DNA of 34,979 bases, taken from the NCBI RefSeq assembly GCF_004167665.1, contig NZ_SEWE01000046.1, forward strand, positions 1 through 34,979, in the 5' to 3' direction. This DNA comes from Hymenobacter persicinus. GTDB lineage: Bacteria > Bacteroidota > Bacteroidia > Cytophagales > Hymenobacteraceae. Every line of letters starts with the position of its first letter. The stretch's first letter is position 1. Of this stretch, positions 24,343 through 32,934 are shown piece after piece. Below the pieces are notes generated by a model. It did not search any database. It saw only the letters and a program-made list of their open reading frames with translations, and was not told the origin of the DNA. Position numbers and translations under genes: made by a program.

Positions 24343-24363
24343 GTGGTCGTATAAGGAGTCGAA
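24343..24363. repeat. Right attachment-site repeat (tRNA-Arg 3' end)
   Basis: The counterpart of 11135-11155: 15 bases exact, 19 of 21 overall. Here the repeat is part of the intact tRNA gene. Confidence 0.75.
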
Positions 24364-24417
24364 CCTTAAACCTTCTGATTCGTAGTCAGATGCTCTATCC
24401 AATTGAGCTATACAACC
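24344..24417 (-). tRNA. tRNA-Arg (anticodon ACG)
   Basis: A 74-base tRNA on the minus strand. The acceptor stem pairs GGTTGTA with TACGACC (one G-T), followed by discriminator A and no encoded CCA. The D arm has GCTCAATTGGATAGAGC, the anticodon arm CTGACTACGAATCAG with loop CTACGAA, and the T arm AAGGTTCGACTCCTT. The ACG anticodon reads CGN arginine codons after A34 modification. It has its own promoter (24437-24468) and terminator. Its 3' end is duplicated at 11135, marking it as an integration target. Confidence 0.96.
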
Positions 24418-24436
24418 ATTTGCCGATTTGGTTCTG

Positions 24437-24468
24437 CAAAGATAAGGGCAAAGCTTTTAGATGCACAA
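24437..24468 (-). promoter_or_regulatory. Promoter of tRNA-Arg
   Basis: Minus strand has TTG (24466-24468), a 21-base gap and TATCTTTG (24437-24444), an exact match to the Bacteroidota TTG/TAnnTTTG promoter. The -7 element ends 19 bases before the tRNA 5' end. Confidence 0.8.
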
Positions 24469-24525
24469 CCCACGGGCCACAATTTCCCGCAAAAAACTTG
24501 CAAAAAGGGCGCAAGCGGCTGAAAG

Positions 24526-25251
24526 TCAGTTTTGATTTTTTTCGTCGTTTGCGGTGCTGCGACCCAGGGCGCGCTTCAGGGCCCGGTCGAAAATGTAATA
24601 CAGCCCGAATAGGGACACGACCACCAGCCCAATCAGCAGCAGTTTGCCGGTCGTGCCGGTATCATGGCGGTTCAGCAGCGAGTACACGTCCTGGGCCTTG
24701 GTGCCGAGCCAGTAAAAAAACAGGCTGCGCGGCAGCATACCGGCCACGCTGCCCAGCAGAAACCGCCGCCGGTCGACGCGCATCACGGCCAGCACGAAGG
24801 TCATCAGGGCGAAGGGCAGGACCGGAGAAATGCGCGTGAGGACAATGAGCTGCCAGCTTTCGTTTTTCAGCTCCCGCATCACAGCGTCGGCCTTGGGAAA
24901 GTGATGCAGAAAGCTGGTCATCTTGCCGTGGTCGAGGCGGGAGGCCACCTCGTAGCCCACGAAGGCGGCCAGGGCGTAGGCCAGCACCATGCCCGGCAGA
25001 CCGGCCCAGCCCAGGTAGAACCCCGTGGCCAGGGCCACAAACGTGGTGGGCGTAAGGGCAAAGGCCATGGTGAAGGCAATGACCACGAAATACACCAGCG
25101 CCTGCCCCAGCGACAGGTGCTGGAGCAACTCCTGGTTGCGGTAAAGCAGATAACTCAGCGACGAGCTTCCCAGCACCGGCATGGCCACCAGCAGCGCCAT
25201 GGACAGCAGGGTGGAGGCGTTTTTTTGGAAAAGCTCTTTCAGAAAGGCCAT
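24526..25251 (-). CDS. TVP38/TMEM64 (VTT domain) membrane protein
   Basis: A 241-residue inner-membrane protein of the DedA/TVP38 superfamily. It has five or six hydrophobic segments. The VTT core runs from about residue 66, with PTTFVALATGFYLGWAGLPG, AFVGYEVASR and the loop LTRISPVLPFALMTFVLAVM followed by RRRFLLGSVAGMLPRSLFFY. The paired Gly/Arg-containing re-entrant loops are characteristic. Relatives act in lipid scrambling and membrane homeostasis; the substrate here is unknown. The C-terminus is basic and cytoplasmic. Just upstream is the terminator of the preceding minus-strand gene, so this is a separate transcript. Confidence 0.88.
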   Translation of the reverse strand: MAFLKELFQKNASTLLSMALLVAMPVLGSSSLSYLLYRNQELLQHLSLGQALVYFVVIAFTMAFALTPTTFVALATGFYLGWAGLPGMVLAYALAAFVGYEVASRLDHGKMTSFLHHFPKADAVMRELKNESWQLIVLTRISPVLPFALMTFVLAVMRVDRRRFLLGSVAGMLPRSLFFYWLGTKAQDVYSLLNRHDTGTTGKLLLIGLVVVSLFGLYYIFDRALKRALGRSTANDEKNQN

Positions 25252-25260
25252 AGGCAGCGA

Positions 25261-25293
25261 AAAAAAACGGGCCGACTGGAAGCAGCCGGCCCG
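25261..25293 (-). terminator. Terminator of the DUF2167 gene
   Basis: Stem CGGGCCG (25268-25274) with CGGCCCG (25287-25293). On the minus strand it is followed by a run of seven T at 25261-25267. Confidence 0.8.
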
Positions 25294-25356
25294 AAGGTAA
25301 AACGAAAGATGGGCCCGAAAGGCTGCATAGTGCCGCCTGGAGCTGCCGTGGAAAGC

Positions 25357-26241
25357 TTATTCTTCGGCCGTCTTGCCCCCGAAAAAGCGGCGAATAGCAG
25401 TCCAGCCGCCCGCCACCAGGGCAATGATTACTTTCCAGAACTTGGCCAGCAGGGCAAAAGCGCCCACCTTGGCCAGCACCTTACCCGCCACCAGGCCCCC
25501 GATGCCGTAGGCGGCCACCTCGTCGAGCTTCGGGTCGAAGTCGGCGTACTGCTGGCCCTTGGCAAACTCCACGCTGGTAATGAGAGCGGGAATGGAACGG
25601 CGAATTTCGGGCAGCTGGCCCATGCTGCCGACGGCGTTCAGGTTCAGCACGCCCCGCCGCCCGAGCAGGCGCACGTTGTAGTTGAGCGTGTTTTCGGGGC
25701 TGGTGCTGAAGCGCAGCTCCTTGGCCCAGTGCAGCACGTTGAGCTTGGCGTCGTAGAAGGGCTTGGCGGCCCAGCCAACGAGCAGCACGCGGCCGTAGCC
25801 GTCCTTTTCCCGCTCTTCATTGGCTTCCTCGGTGTCGTTCTGCATTTCCTTGAGCAGGTCGTCGTAGTCGATGTCGGCGGCATCGTCGTCCTGCACGTAG
25901 CCGGAGGGGTCGTATTCGACCACGAAAGCCCAGCCGTTGTCGTCGAGCGGGCCTTGGGCCACGGGAAACAGCATGCCCAGCGACTCGCCGTTGGGGTTGC
26001 CCCAGAGCTTGGTCAGCACCCGCTCACTTTGCTTGGCGTCGAGGTAGCGGAAACCGGCGGGCACGTTGATGGAGCCCAAGGCATTGGGCAAGGTGATGTG
26101 GCCGGTCTGGTAGTGGAGCGTGGCGTGCACCGAGTCGATGTAGGCCTGCTGGCCGGGGTTTAGCGAATCAGCCGGGGCAGGGGCCGCCTGGGTAGTTAAG
26201 GTCAGGGCCAGCAGGCCCCACAGCAGTAGAAGTTGTTTCAA
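25357..26241 (-). CDS. DUF2167 domain-containing membrane protein
   Basis: A 294-residue protein read from a TTG at 26241 that gives a clean signal peptide (LKQLLLLWGLLALTLTTQAA); no nearby ATG does. DUF2167 features include GHITLPNALGSINVPAGFRY, LWGNPNGESLGMLFP, YDPSGYVQDDDAADIDYDDL and the Trp-rich VGWAAKPFYDAKLNVLHWAK. A membrane segment lies near residues 255-283 (LLAKFWKVIIALVAGGWTAI) with a basic tail. The family is found in the bacterial envelope but has no known function. Transcribed away from the gene at 26416. Confidence 0.85.
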   Translation of the reverse strand: MKQLLLLWGLLALTLTTQAAPAPADSLNPGQQAYIDSVHATLHYQTGHITLPNALGSINVPAGFRYLDAKQSERVLTKLWGNPNGESLGMLFPVAQGPLDDNGWAFVVEYDPSGYVQDDDAADIDYDDLLKEMQNDTEEANEEREKDGYGRVLLVGWAAKPFYDAKLNVLHWAKELRFSTSPENTLNYNVRLLGRRGVLNLNAVGSMGQLPEIRRSIPALITSVEFAKGQQYADFDPKLDEVAAYGIGGLVAGKVLAKVGAFALLAKFWKVIIALVAGGWTAIRRFFGGKTAEE

Positions 26242-26354
26242 AGCAATAAGCGGTTGAGTGTGAATAAGATTTTGCCACCAAGATACTGTCTTTGCCGGGC
26301 CAGCCCTAGCGGCGGCCGGAAGTTTGGGCAAAACTTTTCTCTCGTCCGCCTTCT

Positions 26355-26362
26355 TACCTTTA
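26355..26362 (+). promoter_or_regulatory. Possible -7 element for the PLP enzyme gene
   Basis: TACCTTTA is one mismatch from TAnnTTTG and lies 53 bases before the ATG at 26416. A TTTG lies upstream but 5-6 bases too far for ideal spacing. Confidence 0.35.
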
Positions 26363-26415
26363 CCGCCCCACTCCGCGTAAACCGTCCTTCTTTTCGACTC
26401 CGTAAAACCTCCCCC

Positions 26416-27555
26416 ATGAAATTCGGTACCAAAGCCATTCATGCCGGCGTGCACCCGGACCCCAGCACCGGGGCCATCATGACGCCCATTTTCCAGACCT
26501 CGACCTACGTGCAGCGCTCCCCCGGCGACAACAAAGGCTACGAGTACTCGCGCACGCACAACCCCACCCGCACCCAGCTCCAGGACGCCCTGGCCGCCCT
26601 CGACAACGGCAAGCACGGCTTGGCTTTCGCCTCAGGCATGGCCGCCATCGACTGCATCGTGAAGCTGCTGCAGCCCGGCGACGAGGTGATTTCGACCAAC
26701 GACCTGTACGGCGGCTCCTACCGCCTGTTCACCAAGGTGTACGCCACCTACGGCATCAAATTCCACTTCGTGCCCATGCACGACATGACGGCCGTGGAAG
26801 CCGCCGTGACCGAGCGCACCAAGCTGATCTGGGTGGAGACGCCCACCAACCCGCTGCTTAACGTTATCGACATTGCCGCCGCCTCGGCCGTGGCCAAGAA
26901 AGCCGGCGCCCTGCTCGTCGTCGATAATACCTTCTCCACGCCCTACCTGCAAACCCCGCTGGCGCTGGGCGCCGACATGGTGATGTACTCGCTGACCAAG
27001 TACATGGCCGGCCACTCCGACACCGTGATGGGCGCCGTGGTCGTCAACGACGACCAGTTGCACGAGCGGTTGAGCTTCTTCCAGAACGCCTGCGGGGGTA
27101 CGCCCGGCCCCCAGGACTGCTTCCTGGTGCTGCGCGGCCTCAAAACCCTGCACATCCGCATGCAGCGCCACTGCGAAAACGGCCGCAAGGTGGCTGAGTA
27201 CCTTAAAAGCCACCCGAAAGTGGGTAAGGTGTACTGGCCCGGCTTCTCGGACCACCCCAACCACGAGGTGGCCGCCAAGCAGATGAACGACTTCGGCGGC
27301 ATGATTTCCTTTGTGCTCAAAGGCGACGTGAAGGACGATGCCATTGCCGTGCTCGAAAAATTCCAGCTGTTTTCACTGGCCGAAAGCCTGGGCGGCGTTG
27401 AAAGCCTCTCGGGCCACCCGGCTACTATGACGCACGCCAGCATTCCGGCCGAAGAGCGCCGCAAAGCCGGCCTGTCGGACTCGCTGATTCGCCTCAGCGT
27501 GGGTATCGAAGACGCCGAAGACCTGATTGAGGATCTGAAGCAGGCTATTGGCTAA
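26416..27555 (+). CDS. Cystathionine gamma-synthase/lyase family PLP enzyme
   Basis: From the ATG at 26416 the protein has 379 residues, the normal family length; an upstream in-frame extension has no family match. Markers of the Cys/Met metabolism PLP family are YEYSRTHNPTR (44-53 region), FASGMAAID, DLYGGSYRLF, WVETPTNPLL, VVDNTFSTPY and SLTKYMAGHSD with the PLP-binding Lys195. The C-terminus SLGGVESLSGHPATMTHASI and LIRLSVGIEDAEDLI is also typical. It acts in transsulfuration, either joining cysteine to an activated homoserine or cleaving cystathionine. Sequence alone does not separate synthase from lyase here. A terminator follows 29 bases after the stop. Confidence 0.92.
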   Translation: MKFGTKAIHAGVHPDPSTGAIMTPIFQTSTYVQRSPGDNKGYEYSRTHNPTRTQLQDALAALDNGKHGLAFASGMAAIDCIVKLLQPGDEVISTNDLYGGSYRLFTKVYATYGIKFHFVPMHDMTAVEAAVTERTKLIWVETPTNPLLNVIDIAAASAVAKKAGALLVVDNTFSTPYLQTPLALGADMVMYSLTKYMAGHSDTVMGAVVVNDDQLHERLSFFQNACGGTPGPQDCFLVLRGLKTLHIRMQRHCENGRKVAEYLKSHPKVGKVYWPGFSDHPNHEVAAKQMNDFGGMISFVLKGDVKDDAIAVLEKFQLFSLAESLGGVESLSGHPATMTHASIPAEERRKAGLSDSLIRLSVGIEDAEDLIEDLKQAIG

Positions 27556-27583
27556 GCTACCTTCAAAGCTCCGTACTGCACTT

Positions 27584-27611
27584 CCGCCCGGCCCGTTGGT
27601 CGGGCGGTTTT
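27584..27611 (+). terminator. Terminator of the PLP enzyme gene
   Basis: Stem CCGCCCG (27584-27590) with CGGGCGG (27601-27607), then TTTT. Confidence 0.8.
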
Positions 27612-27711
27612 GTTAGGTGGCCGCCGCGGTTTTAAAGTAAACGGCCGCCCCAATCGTCAGTCCCGGTACGCGGCCCGCGTGGGCCGCTAGAGCTTCGGTT
27701 AGTTGCACAGC

Positions 27712-28707
27712 ATGAAAACTCCTTCGCAGTTTACGGGTAAGAAATACCTGAATTCGATTCCCACCAGTATGTCGATGGACTACGGGTTGATGGCTCGCCG
27801 CTGGCTGACGGGCAAGGAGGAGCGGGAGCCCAAAAAGCCCCTGGGGCCCTTCCGCGCCGACGTAGCCGCCCTGGCCGAGCCCGTGCCCGCCGAGGCGTTG
27901 CGCGTCACCTGGTTTGGGCACTCGTCCACGCTCATCGAGCTCGACGGCATGCGCATCCTCACCGACCCGGTGTGGGCCGACCGCGCCTCGCCATCGAAGC
28001 TGGTGGGCCCCAAGCGCTTTTTTGCCCTGCCGCTGGCCCTGGCCGATTTGCCGAAACTGGACGCCGTCGTGCTTTCCCACGACCATTACGACCACCTCGA
28101 CCGGGAGGCCATTAAGGTGCTGGGGCGGACCGGTGTGCCATTTTTCTGCCCCCTGGGGGTGGGCGCCCACCTGCGGCGCTGGGGCGTGCCGGCCGCCCAG
28201 ATTACCGAGTTGGACTGGTGGCAGGAAGTGCCGCTGGGCACCACGCACCGGCTGGCGGCCACGCCGGCCCGGCACTTTTCGGGCCGGGGCCTGAGCCGCG
28301 ACAATACCCTGTGGGCTTCCTGGTGCCTGCTCGGGCCCACCCACCGCGTGTTTTTCGGTGGCGACTCGGGGCCGTACGAGCCGGTGTTCCGCGAAATCGG
28401 GGCCGCCTACGGACCTTTTGACCTGGTGATGCTGGAAGTGGGCGCCTCCGATGAGCTCTGGGCCGACATCCACATGGGCCCCGACCACGCCCTGGCGGCT
28501 CACCGGGCCCTGGGTGGCGGGCCGCTGTTGCCCTTGCACTGGGGCACGTTTAATCTGGCCTTCCACAGCTGGACTGAGCCCGTGGAGCGCCTGCGAGCGG
28601 CCGCCGCGCCCGAAGTATGCCTGCTGCTGCCCCGGCCCGGACAACGGGTAAACGTAGCGGATGGGGCCTTGAATTCGGAGTGGTGGCTGAAGCAAGCCCA
28701 GCGGTGA
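27712..28707 (+). CDS. Metallo-beta-lactamase-fold hydrolase (UlaG/NAPE-PLD-like)
   Basis: From the ATG at 27712 the protein has 331 residues. The metal site is SHDHYDHLD (His123, His125, Asp127, His128), preceded by WFGHSS (His70) and followed by RHFSGRG, GGDSG and the late HWGTF. The WFGHS start and the order of motifs place it with the UlaG and NAPE-phospholipase D-like branch, not with RNases or glyoxalases. The substrate cannot be predicted; members cleave phosphodiester or lactone bonds. The N-terminus has no export signal. It appears monocistronic with a shared terminator downstream. Confidence 0.87.
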   Translation: MKTPSQFTGKKYLNSIPTSMSMDYGLMARRWLTGKEEREPKKPLGPFRADVAALAEPVPAEALRVTWFGHSSTLIELDGMRILTDPVWADRASPSKLVGPKRFFALPLALADLPKLDAVVLSHDHYDHLDREAIKVLGRTGVPFFCPLGVGAHLRRWGVPAAQITELDWWQEVPLGTTHRLAATPARHFSGRGLSRDNTLWASWCLLGPTHRVFFGGDSGPYEPVFREIGAAYGPFDLVMLEVGASDELWADIHMGPDHALAAHRALGGGPLLPLHWGTFNLAFHSWTEPVERLRAAAAPEVCLLLPRPGQRVNVADGALNSEWWLKQAQR

Positions 28708-28809
28708 CCTGGCTTACCGACGGCAGGCGGCTGCGGCATCCTGATGAGCCATACGTTTGGCAAGTTTGGCAGCTATGCCAGCCGGATTGCGGGACAGCCG
28801 CAGAAACCT

Positions 28810-28845
28810 AAAACGGCCGATTCCCGCGGAGGACTCGGCCGTTTT
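28810..28845. terminator. Bidirectional terminator between convergent genes
   Basis: Stem AAAACGGCCGA (28810-28820) with TCGGCCGTTTT (28835-28845). It serves both the hydrolase gene and the convergent T9SS gene ending at 28867. Confidence 0.85.
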
Positions 28846-28866
28846 AATTCCAAGAAAAAACATCCG

Positions 28867-30411
28867 TTACTCGCGGAGCAGGCGGGTTACAAGCTGCCCT
28901 TCAGTGGTGCGGGCCAGGTACAGGCCCGGGGCCAGCCCGGCGGCCGGGTGCCAGCTCACGGTGCCATCGGCCTGGCTGGTAAGCTCGGCTACAACCCGGC
29001 CCAGGCCATCCACAATCTGGACTACCTGGCGGGCGGGAGTGGCCAGCCGAAACTGGACCTGCTCGCGGAAAGGCGTTGGGTAGGCTGCCAGCTCGGGGCG
29101 TAGGCGGCTGGTATGCGCCGCCAGCACCTGGTTAGTGACGAGGAACGTCAGCGTGTGGACCGCGTTGCCATTGGTGGGGCAGGAGTTGTCGGCTACTGCT
29201 ACGGTGAAGGAATAGCGGCCCAGCGGGAGCGTGGGTGGTACCTGCCAGGTGAGTTGGCCTTGGCCGGGGCCGGTGGCCTGAAACGATGCCCCCGGCACTA
29301 CGACTCCTACCTGGCTGCTCAGCCGCACCGTTTGGCCGGCGTCGGGGTCAGTACCCTGGAGCTGGAGCATCACGAGCTGACCTGGGGCCACGCGGATAGC
29401 CTGATTCAGGGGCTGGGATTGGTTGCCCAGCAAAATGCTGCTCAGCGCCGGGTTGCGGTTGCCGCCACTGTTGTTGCTGAGCACTCGATAGGTGACCTCG
29501 CGCGTCACGCGGCCAATATGAGTCCAGGTTGAACCCACGCGGCGGTACTCATCCACGCGCACGACCAGCGCGTAGCTCCCAATGGCCGTGCTGATGGGTT
29601 GCGTAATCAAAGCACCGGTAGCGGCGTTCAGCTCGAAGTAAGGTGCCGCCACGCCATTGACGACCCGAAAGGAAAACAGGGGCTGGTCTGCCGAGTACGA
29701 CCGGGCCGGGTAGGCGACGGACTGCCCGGTAACGGGATCAAAAAAGCTGCCCAACGGATAGGCGGCAAAGCCAATGGGTAGGGGGCAGTCGGCCGGTGTA
29801 CGTTGCCCCAGAGGCTGCACGGATTGGTAGAGCAGGGAATCTCCATCACTATCAAATGCGCTGAAGCTGTAGTCGTGGGGTTGGTTGGCCGTCAGGTAAG
29901 GTAAAGTGGTTGTGGTAAACCTGGGGGAGCTGTTCTGCAGCGCAATCGTATTGTCGAGCATCGCCTCCACGTACATGGCTTTGTCTCTCGAGGTGGTGAT
30001 ATTCAAAAGGTTTTCCGAGCGGTTTTCCATGAAATACCCAATCGACCAGCGGGCTGGGGGCAGCTGAACCAAACCCTGAAACGTGCTAACCAACGCGTAG
30101 GCACCCGTATTGCAGCTTGGCAGCGCTTCCCTAGTCACGATGGGATTCTCAAGCCGAGTCTGGAAATTTCCAGGAGCGGTGGGTGAGCAGCCGTTGGTGG
30201 TCAGAAATAGGTCGATGGCAACGGTAGCAGACGGGTTGCCCGGATCGGCATAAACCCGAATTGTGAAGCGGTATTGGTAGGGGTTGTTCAAGGTGCCGGC
30301 GTACTCGTAGCTTAGGTCGCTGCCCAACAGGTGCGTGGCCCGAGCTGAGAGGGAAGTGCCGAGCGAAAACAGGCTCAGCAATAGCAGGAGAAACAGAAGT
30401 CGTGGCCGCAT
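28867..30411 (-). CDS. Secreted protein with T9SS C-terminal sorting domain
   Basis: A 514-residue exported protein. The signal peptide is MRPRLLFLLLLLSLFSLGTS, cleaved near SARA. The body begins ATHLLGSDLSYEYAGTLNNP and has beta-sandwich repeats, including cadherin/Ig-like FSAFDSDGDSLLYQSVQP and LQLQGTDPDAGQTVRLSS. The last ~80 residues (AAYPTPFREQVQFRLATPAR, IVDGLGRVVAEL, LAPGLYLARTTEGQLVTRLL) are a typical T9SS type A sorting domain. It should cross the outer membrane through T9SS and be released or anchored at the surface. The same N-terminal start is common in large gliding-bacteria surface proteins. Exact role unknown. Confidence 0.88.
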   Translation of the reverse strand: MRPRLLFLLLLLSLFSLGTSLSARATHLLGSDLSYEYAGTLNNPYQYRFTIRVYADPGNPSATVAIDLFLTTNGCSPTAPGNFQTRLENPIVTREALPSCNTGAYALVSTFQGLVQLPPARWSIGYFMENRSENLLNITTSRDKAMYVEAMLDNTIALQNSSPRFTTTTLPYLTANQPHDYSFSAFDSDGDSLLYQSVQPLGQRTPADCPLPIGFAAYPLGSFFDPVTGQSVAYPARSYSADQPLFSFRVVNGVAAPYFELNAATGALITQPISTAIGSYALVVRVDEYRRVGSTWTHIGRVTREVTYRVLSNNSGGNRNPALSSILLGNQSQPLNQAIRVAPGQLVMLQLQGTDPDAGQTVRLSSQVGVVVPGASFQATGPGQGQLTWQVPPTLPLGRYSFTVAVADNSCPTNGNAVHTLTFLVTNQVLAAHTSRLRPELAAYPTPFREQVQFRLATPARQVVQIVDGLGRVVAELTSQADGTVSWHPAAGLAPGLYLARTTEGQLVTRLLRE

Positions 30412-30463
30412 AACAGGTGTCGAAATAGAGTGAATTGTTAAGTAAGGCGCTGACAGTAATGAA

Positions 30464-30487
30464 GAAAGCAGCCCTAAGGCTGCTTTC
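30464..30487 (-). terminator. Terminator of the OmpA-family lipoprotein gene
   Basis: Stem GAAAGCAGCC (30464-30473) with GGCTGCTTTC (30478-30487), then a broken T-rich run on the minus strand. It lies 57 bases beyond the stop at 30545. Confidence 0.75.
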
Positions 30488-30544
30488 TCGGAATGCTATA
30501 GAAAAGTACGCCTTTTCGGGCGTAAAGCAAACGGCTACTGCTAG

Positions 30545-31573
30545 TTACTTGGTCGGCGCGGCCGTAGTGGAGTTGGAGTCCAGAATCTTGAGCAGCTCGT
30601 TGAGCTTGGGCGTGAGGATAATTTCGGTGCGGCGGTTCAGGGCCTTGTTGGCCGGCGAGTCGTTGGGGGCCACCGGAATGTACTGGCTGCGGCCCGAGGC
30701 CGTGATGCGCTGGGGCTCCACGCCGCCCGCCGTGATGAGGCGGGCAATTTCGGTGGCCCGCAGCACGCTCAAATCCCAGTTGTCCTGCATGGCGGCCGTA
30801 GGACGGCTGAAAGCCACGTTGTCGGTGTGGCCTTCCACCACCACGTTCACGTCGGGCTGGGTTTTGAGCACCGCGGCCAGCTGCTTCAGCGCCTCCTGGC
30901 CCTTGGGGTCCACCTTGGTCGAGCCCGTTTTAAACAGCAGCTGCTCCGACAACGACACGTACACCTTGCCATCCTTCATCTTCACCTGCAGTTCGGTGCC
31001 CTGGAAGCCGCGCAGGGCGTTGCTCACGCTGGCCTTGAGGTCATTGACGGCCTTGTCCTTGTCGGCCAGGGCCTTGGTCAGCTCGGTCAGCTTGGCTTCC
31101 CGGAATTGCAGGTCGGCGTTGAGCTTGTCGATTTCGGTGCGGTTCTTTTTCAGCGAGGCATCCAGCTCGCCCAGCTCGGCCTCGCGGCGGGCCAGGTCCT
31201 TGGCCACCGTGTTGTAGTCGGCCGACTTGTCGGCCATGGCCCGGTCGGAGTTTTTGAGCAGCTTGTCGTAGGAGTCGGTGAGTTGGGTGTAGAGCGTGCG
31301 GGTGCGGCGCAGGGCGTTGCCGTTCTGGGTGGAGTCGGAAATCAGGCGTTTGTTGTTCAGCCGCAGCTCGGTGAGCTCGTCGGTGGCTTTCTGGAGCTCC
31401 GTTACGGCTTGGCGCTGCTGCCGCTCAGCTTCGGCCTTGCCCTGCTCGGTGGCCGTCTGGCGGGCGCGCAGATCGTCGTATTTTTTGGAGGTTACGCAGC
31501 CTGGCAGCACCGTGGCGGCGGCCAGCGCGGCCGTGGCCACGAACAGAATAGGTTGTTTCTTCACGAAGGACAC
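30545..31573 (-). CDS. OmpA-family lipoprotein with coiled coil
   Basis: A 342-residue envelope protein. The signal peptide ends in LPGC with lipidated Cys26. Residues about 30-190 form a long coiled coil rich in Lys, Glu and Leu (ARREAELGELDASLKKNRTE). The C-terminal OmpA domain (about 205-330) has LLFKTGSTKVDPKGQEALKQ, VVVEGHTDN and LSVLRATEIARLI, then the closing NRRTEIILTP. OmpA domains bind peptidoglycan, and the coiled coil would span part of the periplasm from a lipid anchor in the outer membrane. This looks like a MotB/OmpA-like tether. Monocistronic. Confidence 0.9.
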   Translation of the reverse strand: MSFVKKQPILFVATAALAAATVLPGCVTSKKYDDLRARQTATEQGKAEAERQQRQAVTELQKATDELTELRLNNKRLISDSTQNGNALRRTRTLYTQLTDSYDKLLKNSDRAMADKSADYNTVAKDLARREAELGELDASLKKNRTEIDKLNADLQFREAKLTELTKALADKDKAVNDLKASVSNALRGFQGTELQVKMKDGKVYVSLSEQLLFKTGSTKVDPKGQEALKQLAAVLKTQPDVNVVVEGHTDNVAFSRPTAAMQDNWDLSVLRATEIARLITAGGVEPQRITASGRSQYIPVAPNDSPANKALNRRTEIILTPKLNELLKILDSNSTTAAPTK

Positions 31574-31690
31574 CGGTTAAAAAAGCGAAGTGGTGACGGC
31601 CGGCCCGGGCGGGTCCACCATCCCGCGGCAAGGTAGCGCCCCGCCGCCGCAACTTCCAACCACGGCCCGGTAACGCACCGATTTTCAACC

Positions 31691-31698
31691 TATATTTG
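31691..31698 (+). promoter_or_regulatory. -7 promoter element of the aldolase gene
   Basis: TATATTTG matches TAnnTTTG exactly, 39 bases before the ATG at 31738. No clear -33 box is seen. Confidence 0.65.
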
Positions 31699-31737
31699 CT
31701 TACCCTTCCGGCCGTTTTCACTTCCAACTTCTCCAGA

Positions 31738-32790
31738 ATGGCAACCCAGTCTTTCCCCGTGACGGCCGAAATCGAGGCCCTGCTGCAGCACGAGTGCCGG
31801 ACCATCGGCCGGGAGTTGCTCCACCTGCCCGGCCCCGACTTTCTGGACCGCTGCTTCGGGCCATCCAACCGCCCGCCGCAGGTGCTGCGCAGCCTCGGGC
31901 AGCTCTACAGCCACGGGCGGCTGGGCGGCACCGGTTACCTGAGCATTCTGCCCGTCGATCAGGGCATCGAACATACCGCCGGCTCCTCGTTCGGGCCCAA
32001 CCCGATGTACTTCGACCCCGAAAACATTCTGAAGCTGGCCCTGGAGGGCGGCTGTAACGCGGTGGCTACCACCTTCGGCACGTTCGGGACCGTGGCCCGC
32101 AAGTACGCCCACAAAATCCCGTTCCTGGTCAAAATCAACCACAACGAGCTACTGACTTACCCCAATAAGTTCGACCAGATCATGTTCGGCTCGGTGCAGG
32201 AAGCCTGGAACCTGGGCGCCACGGCCGTGGGAGCCACCATCTACTTCGGCTCCGAGCAGTCCAACCGCCAGATCATCGAGGTCAGCCAGGCCTTCGAGCG
32301 GGCCCACGAGCTGGGCATGGCCACGGTACTGTGGTGCTACACCCGCAACGACGCCTTTAAGACGGCCGACAAGGACTACCACGTGGCCGCCGACCTCACC
32401 GGCCAGGCCAACCACCTGGGCGTGACGTTGCAAGCCGACATTATCAAGCAGAAGCTGCCCGAAAACAACGGCGGCTTCCGCACCCTCAAGTTCGGCAAGA
32501 CCTTCCCGGCCATGTACGACCAGCTCGCCTCCGACAACCCCATCGACCTAACCCGCTACCAGGTGGCCAACTGCTACCTGGGCCGCATCGGCCTGATTAA
32601 TTCCGGCGGCGAAAGCCGGGGCGCCACCGACCAGGCCGAGGCCGTGCGCACCGCCATTATCAACAAGCGCGCCGGCGGCCAGGGCCTCATTTCGGGGCGC
32701 AAGGCTTTCCAGCGGCCGTTTGCCGAGGGTGTGGCTCTGCTGCACGCCGTGCAGGATGTTTACTTGGATAGCTCCATCACCATCGCCTAA
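31738..32790 (+). CDS. fbaB: Class I fructose-bisphosphate aldolase (FbaB/DhnA type)
   Basis: From the ATG at 31738 the protein has 350 residues. It cleaves fructose 1,6-bisphosphate to two triose phosphates, or the reverse, in glycolysis and gluconeogenesis. Family segments are LSILPVDQGIEHTAG, YFDPENILKLALEGGCNAVA, PFLVKINHNELL, GATAVGATIYFGSE and VLWCYTRND. The strand with LQADIIKQKLPEN is where I would place the Schiff-base lysine, and the C-terminal INSGGESRG matches the phosphate-binding loop. No metal-binding class II motifs are present. It has its own promoter and is not clearly in an operon. Confidence 0.92.
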   Translation: MATQSFPVTAEIEALLQHECRTIGRELLHLPGPDFLDRCFGPSNRPPQVLRSLGQLYSHGRLGGTGYLSILPVDQGIEHTAGSSFGPNPMYFDPENILKLALEGGCNAVATTFGTFGTVARKYAHKIPFLVKINHNELLTYPNKFDQIMFGSVQEAWNLGATAVGATIYFGSEQSNRQIIEVSQAFERAHELGMATVLWCYTRNDAFKTADKDYHVAADLTGQANHLGVTLQADIIKQKLPENNGGFRTLKFGKTFPAMYDQLASDNPIDLTRYQVANCYLGRIGLINSGGESRGATDQAEAVRTAIINKRAGGQGLISGRKAFQRPFAEGVALLHAVQDVYLDSSITIA

Positions 32791-32934
32791 CTTGCAGGTC
32801 CGAAATCCAGGGAAGCCTGGCGCTGCCAGCAGCGGCCAGCTTTTCTGCCTAACTTCGATAAGCTGGCCGCGGGGAATTCGTTTTCCGTACAGCATTTTCA
32901 CCCTTCAGCTTCCGGCTGCTAATTTTTCAGAAGA

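Larger units (their letters stand above)
11135..24357. mobile_element. Putative integrated element in tRNA-Arg 3' end
   Basis: The last 15 bases of the tRNA-Arg gene plus one flanking base (GTGGTCGTATAAGGA on the + strand) occur at both 11135-11149 and 24343-24357. A tyrosine recombinase gene is the first gene inside the left copy. This is the standard layout of integrative elements that use tRNA 3' ends. Cargo is non-core: a truncated phage gene, many small lipoproteins, an AIPR gene, a serine recombinase. No conjugation, replication or capsid genes are seen, and the integrase is 5'-truncated, so the element is probably immobile now. Border identification is an inference from the repeat and gene order. 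Confidence 0.75.

Noticed and set aside
24664..26163. A 499-residue plus-strand open frame opposite the VTT and DUF2167 genes
   Set aside because: It overlaps two recognisable minus-strand genes and their terminator, and has no recognisable domain.
30435..31636. Plus-strand open frames opposite the OmpA-family lipoprotein
   Set aside because: They overlap a gene with a lipobox, coiled coil and complete OmpA domain. Their Ser/Leu/Val-rich sequences have no family features.
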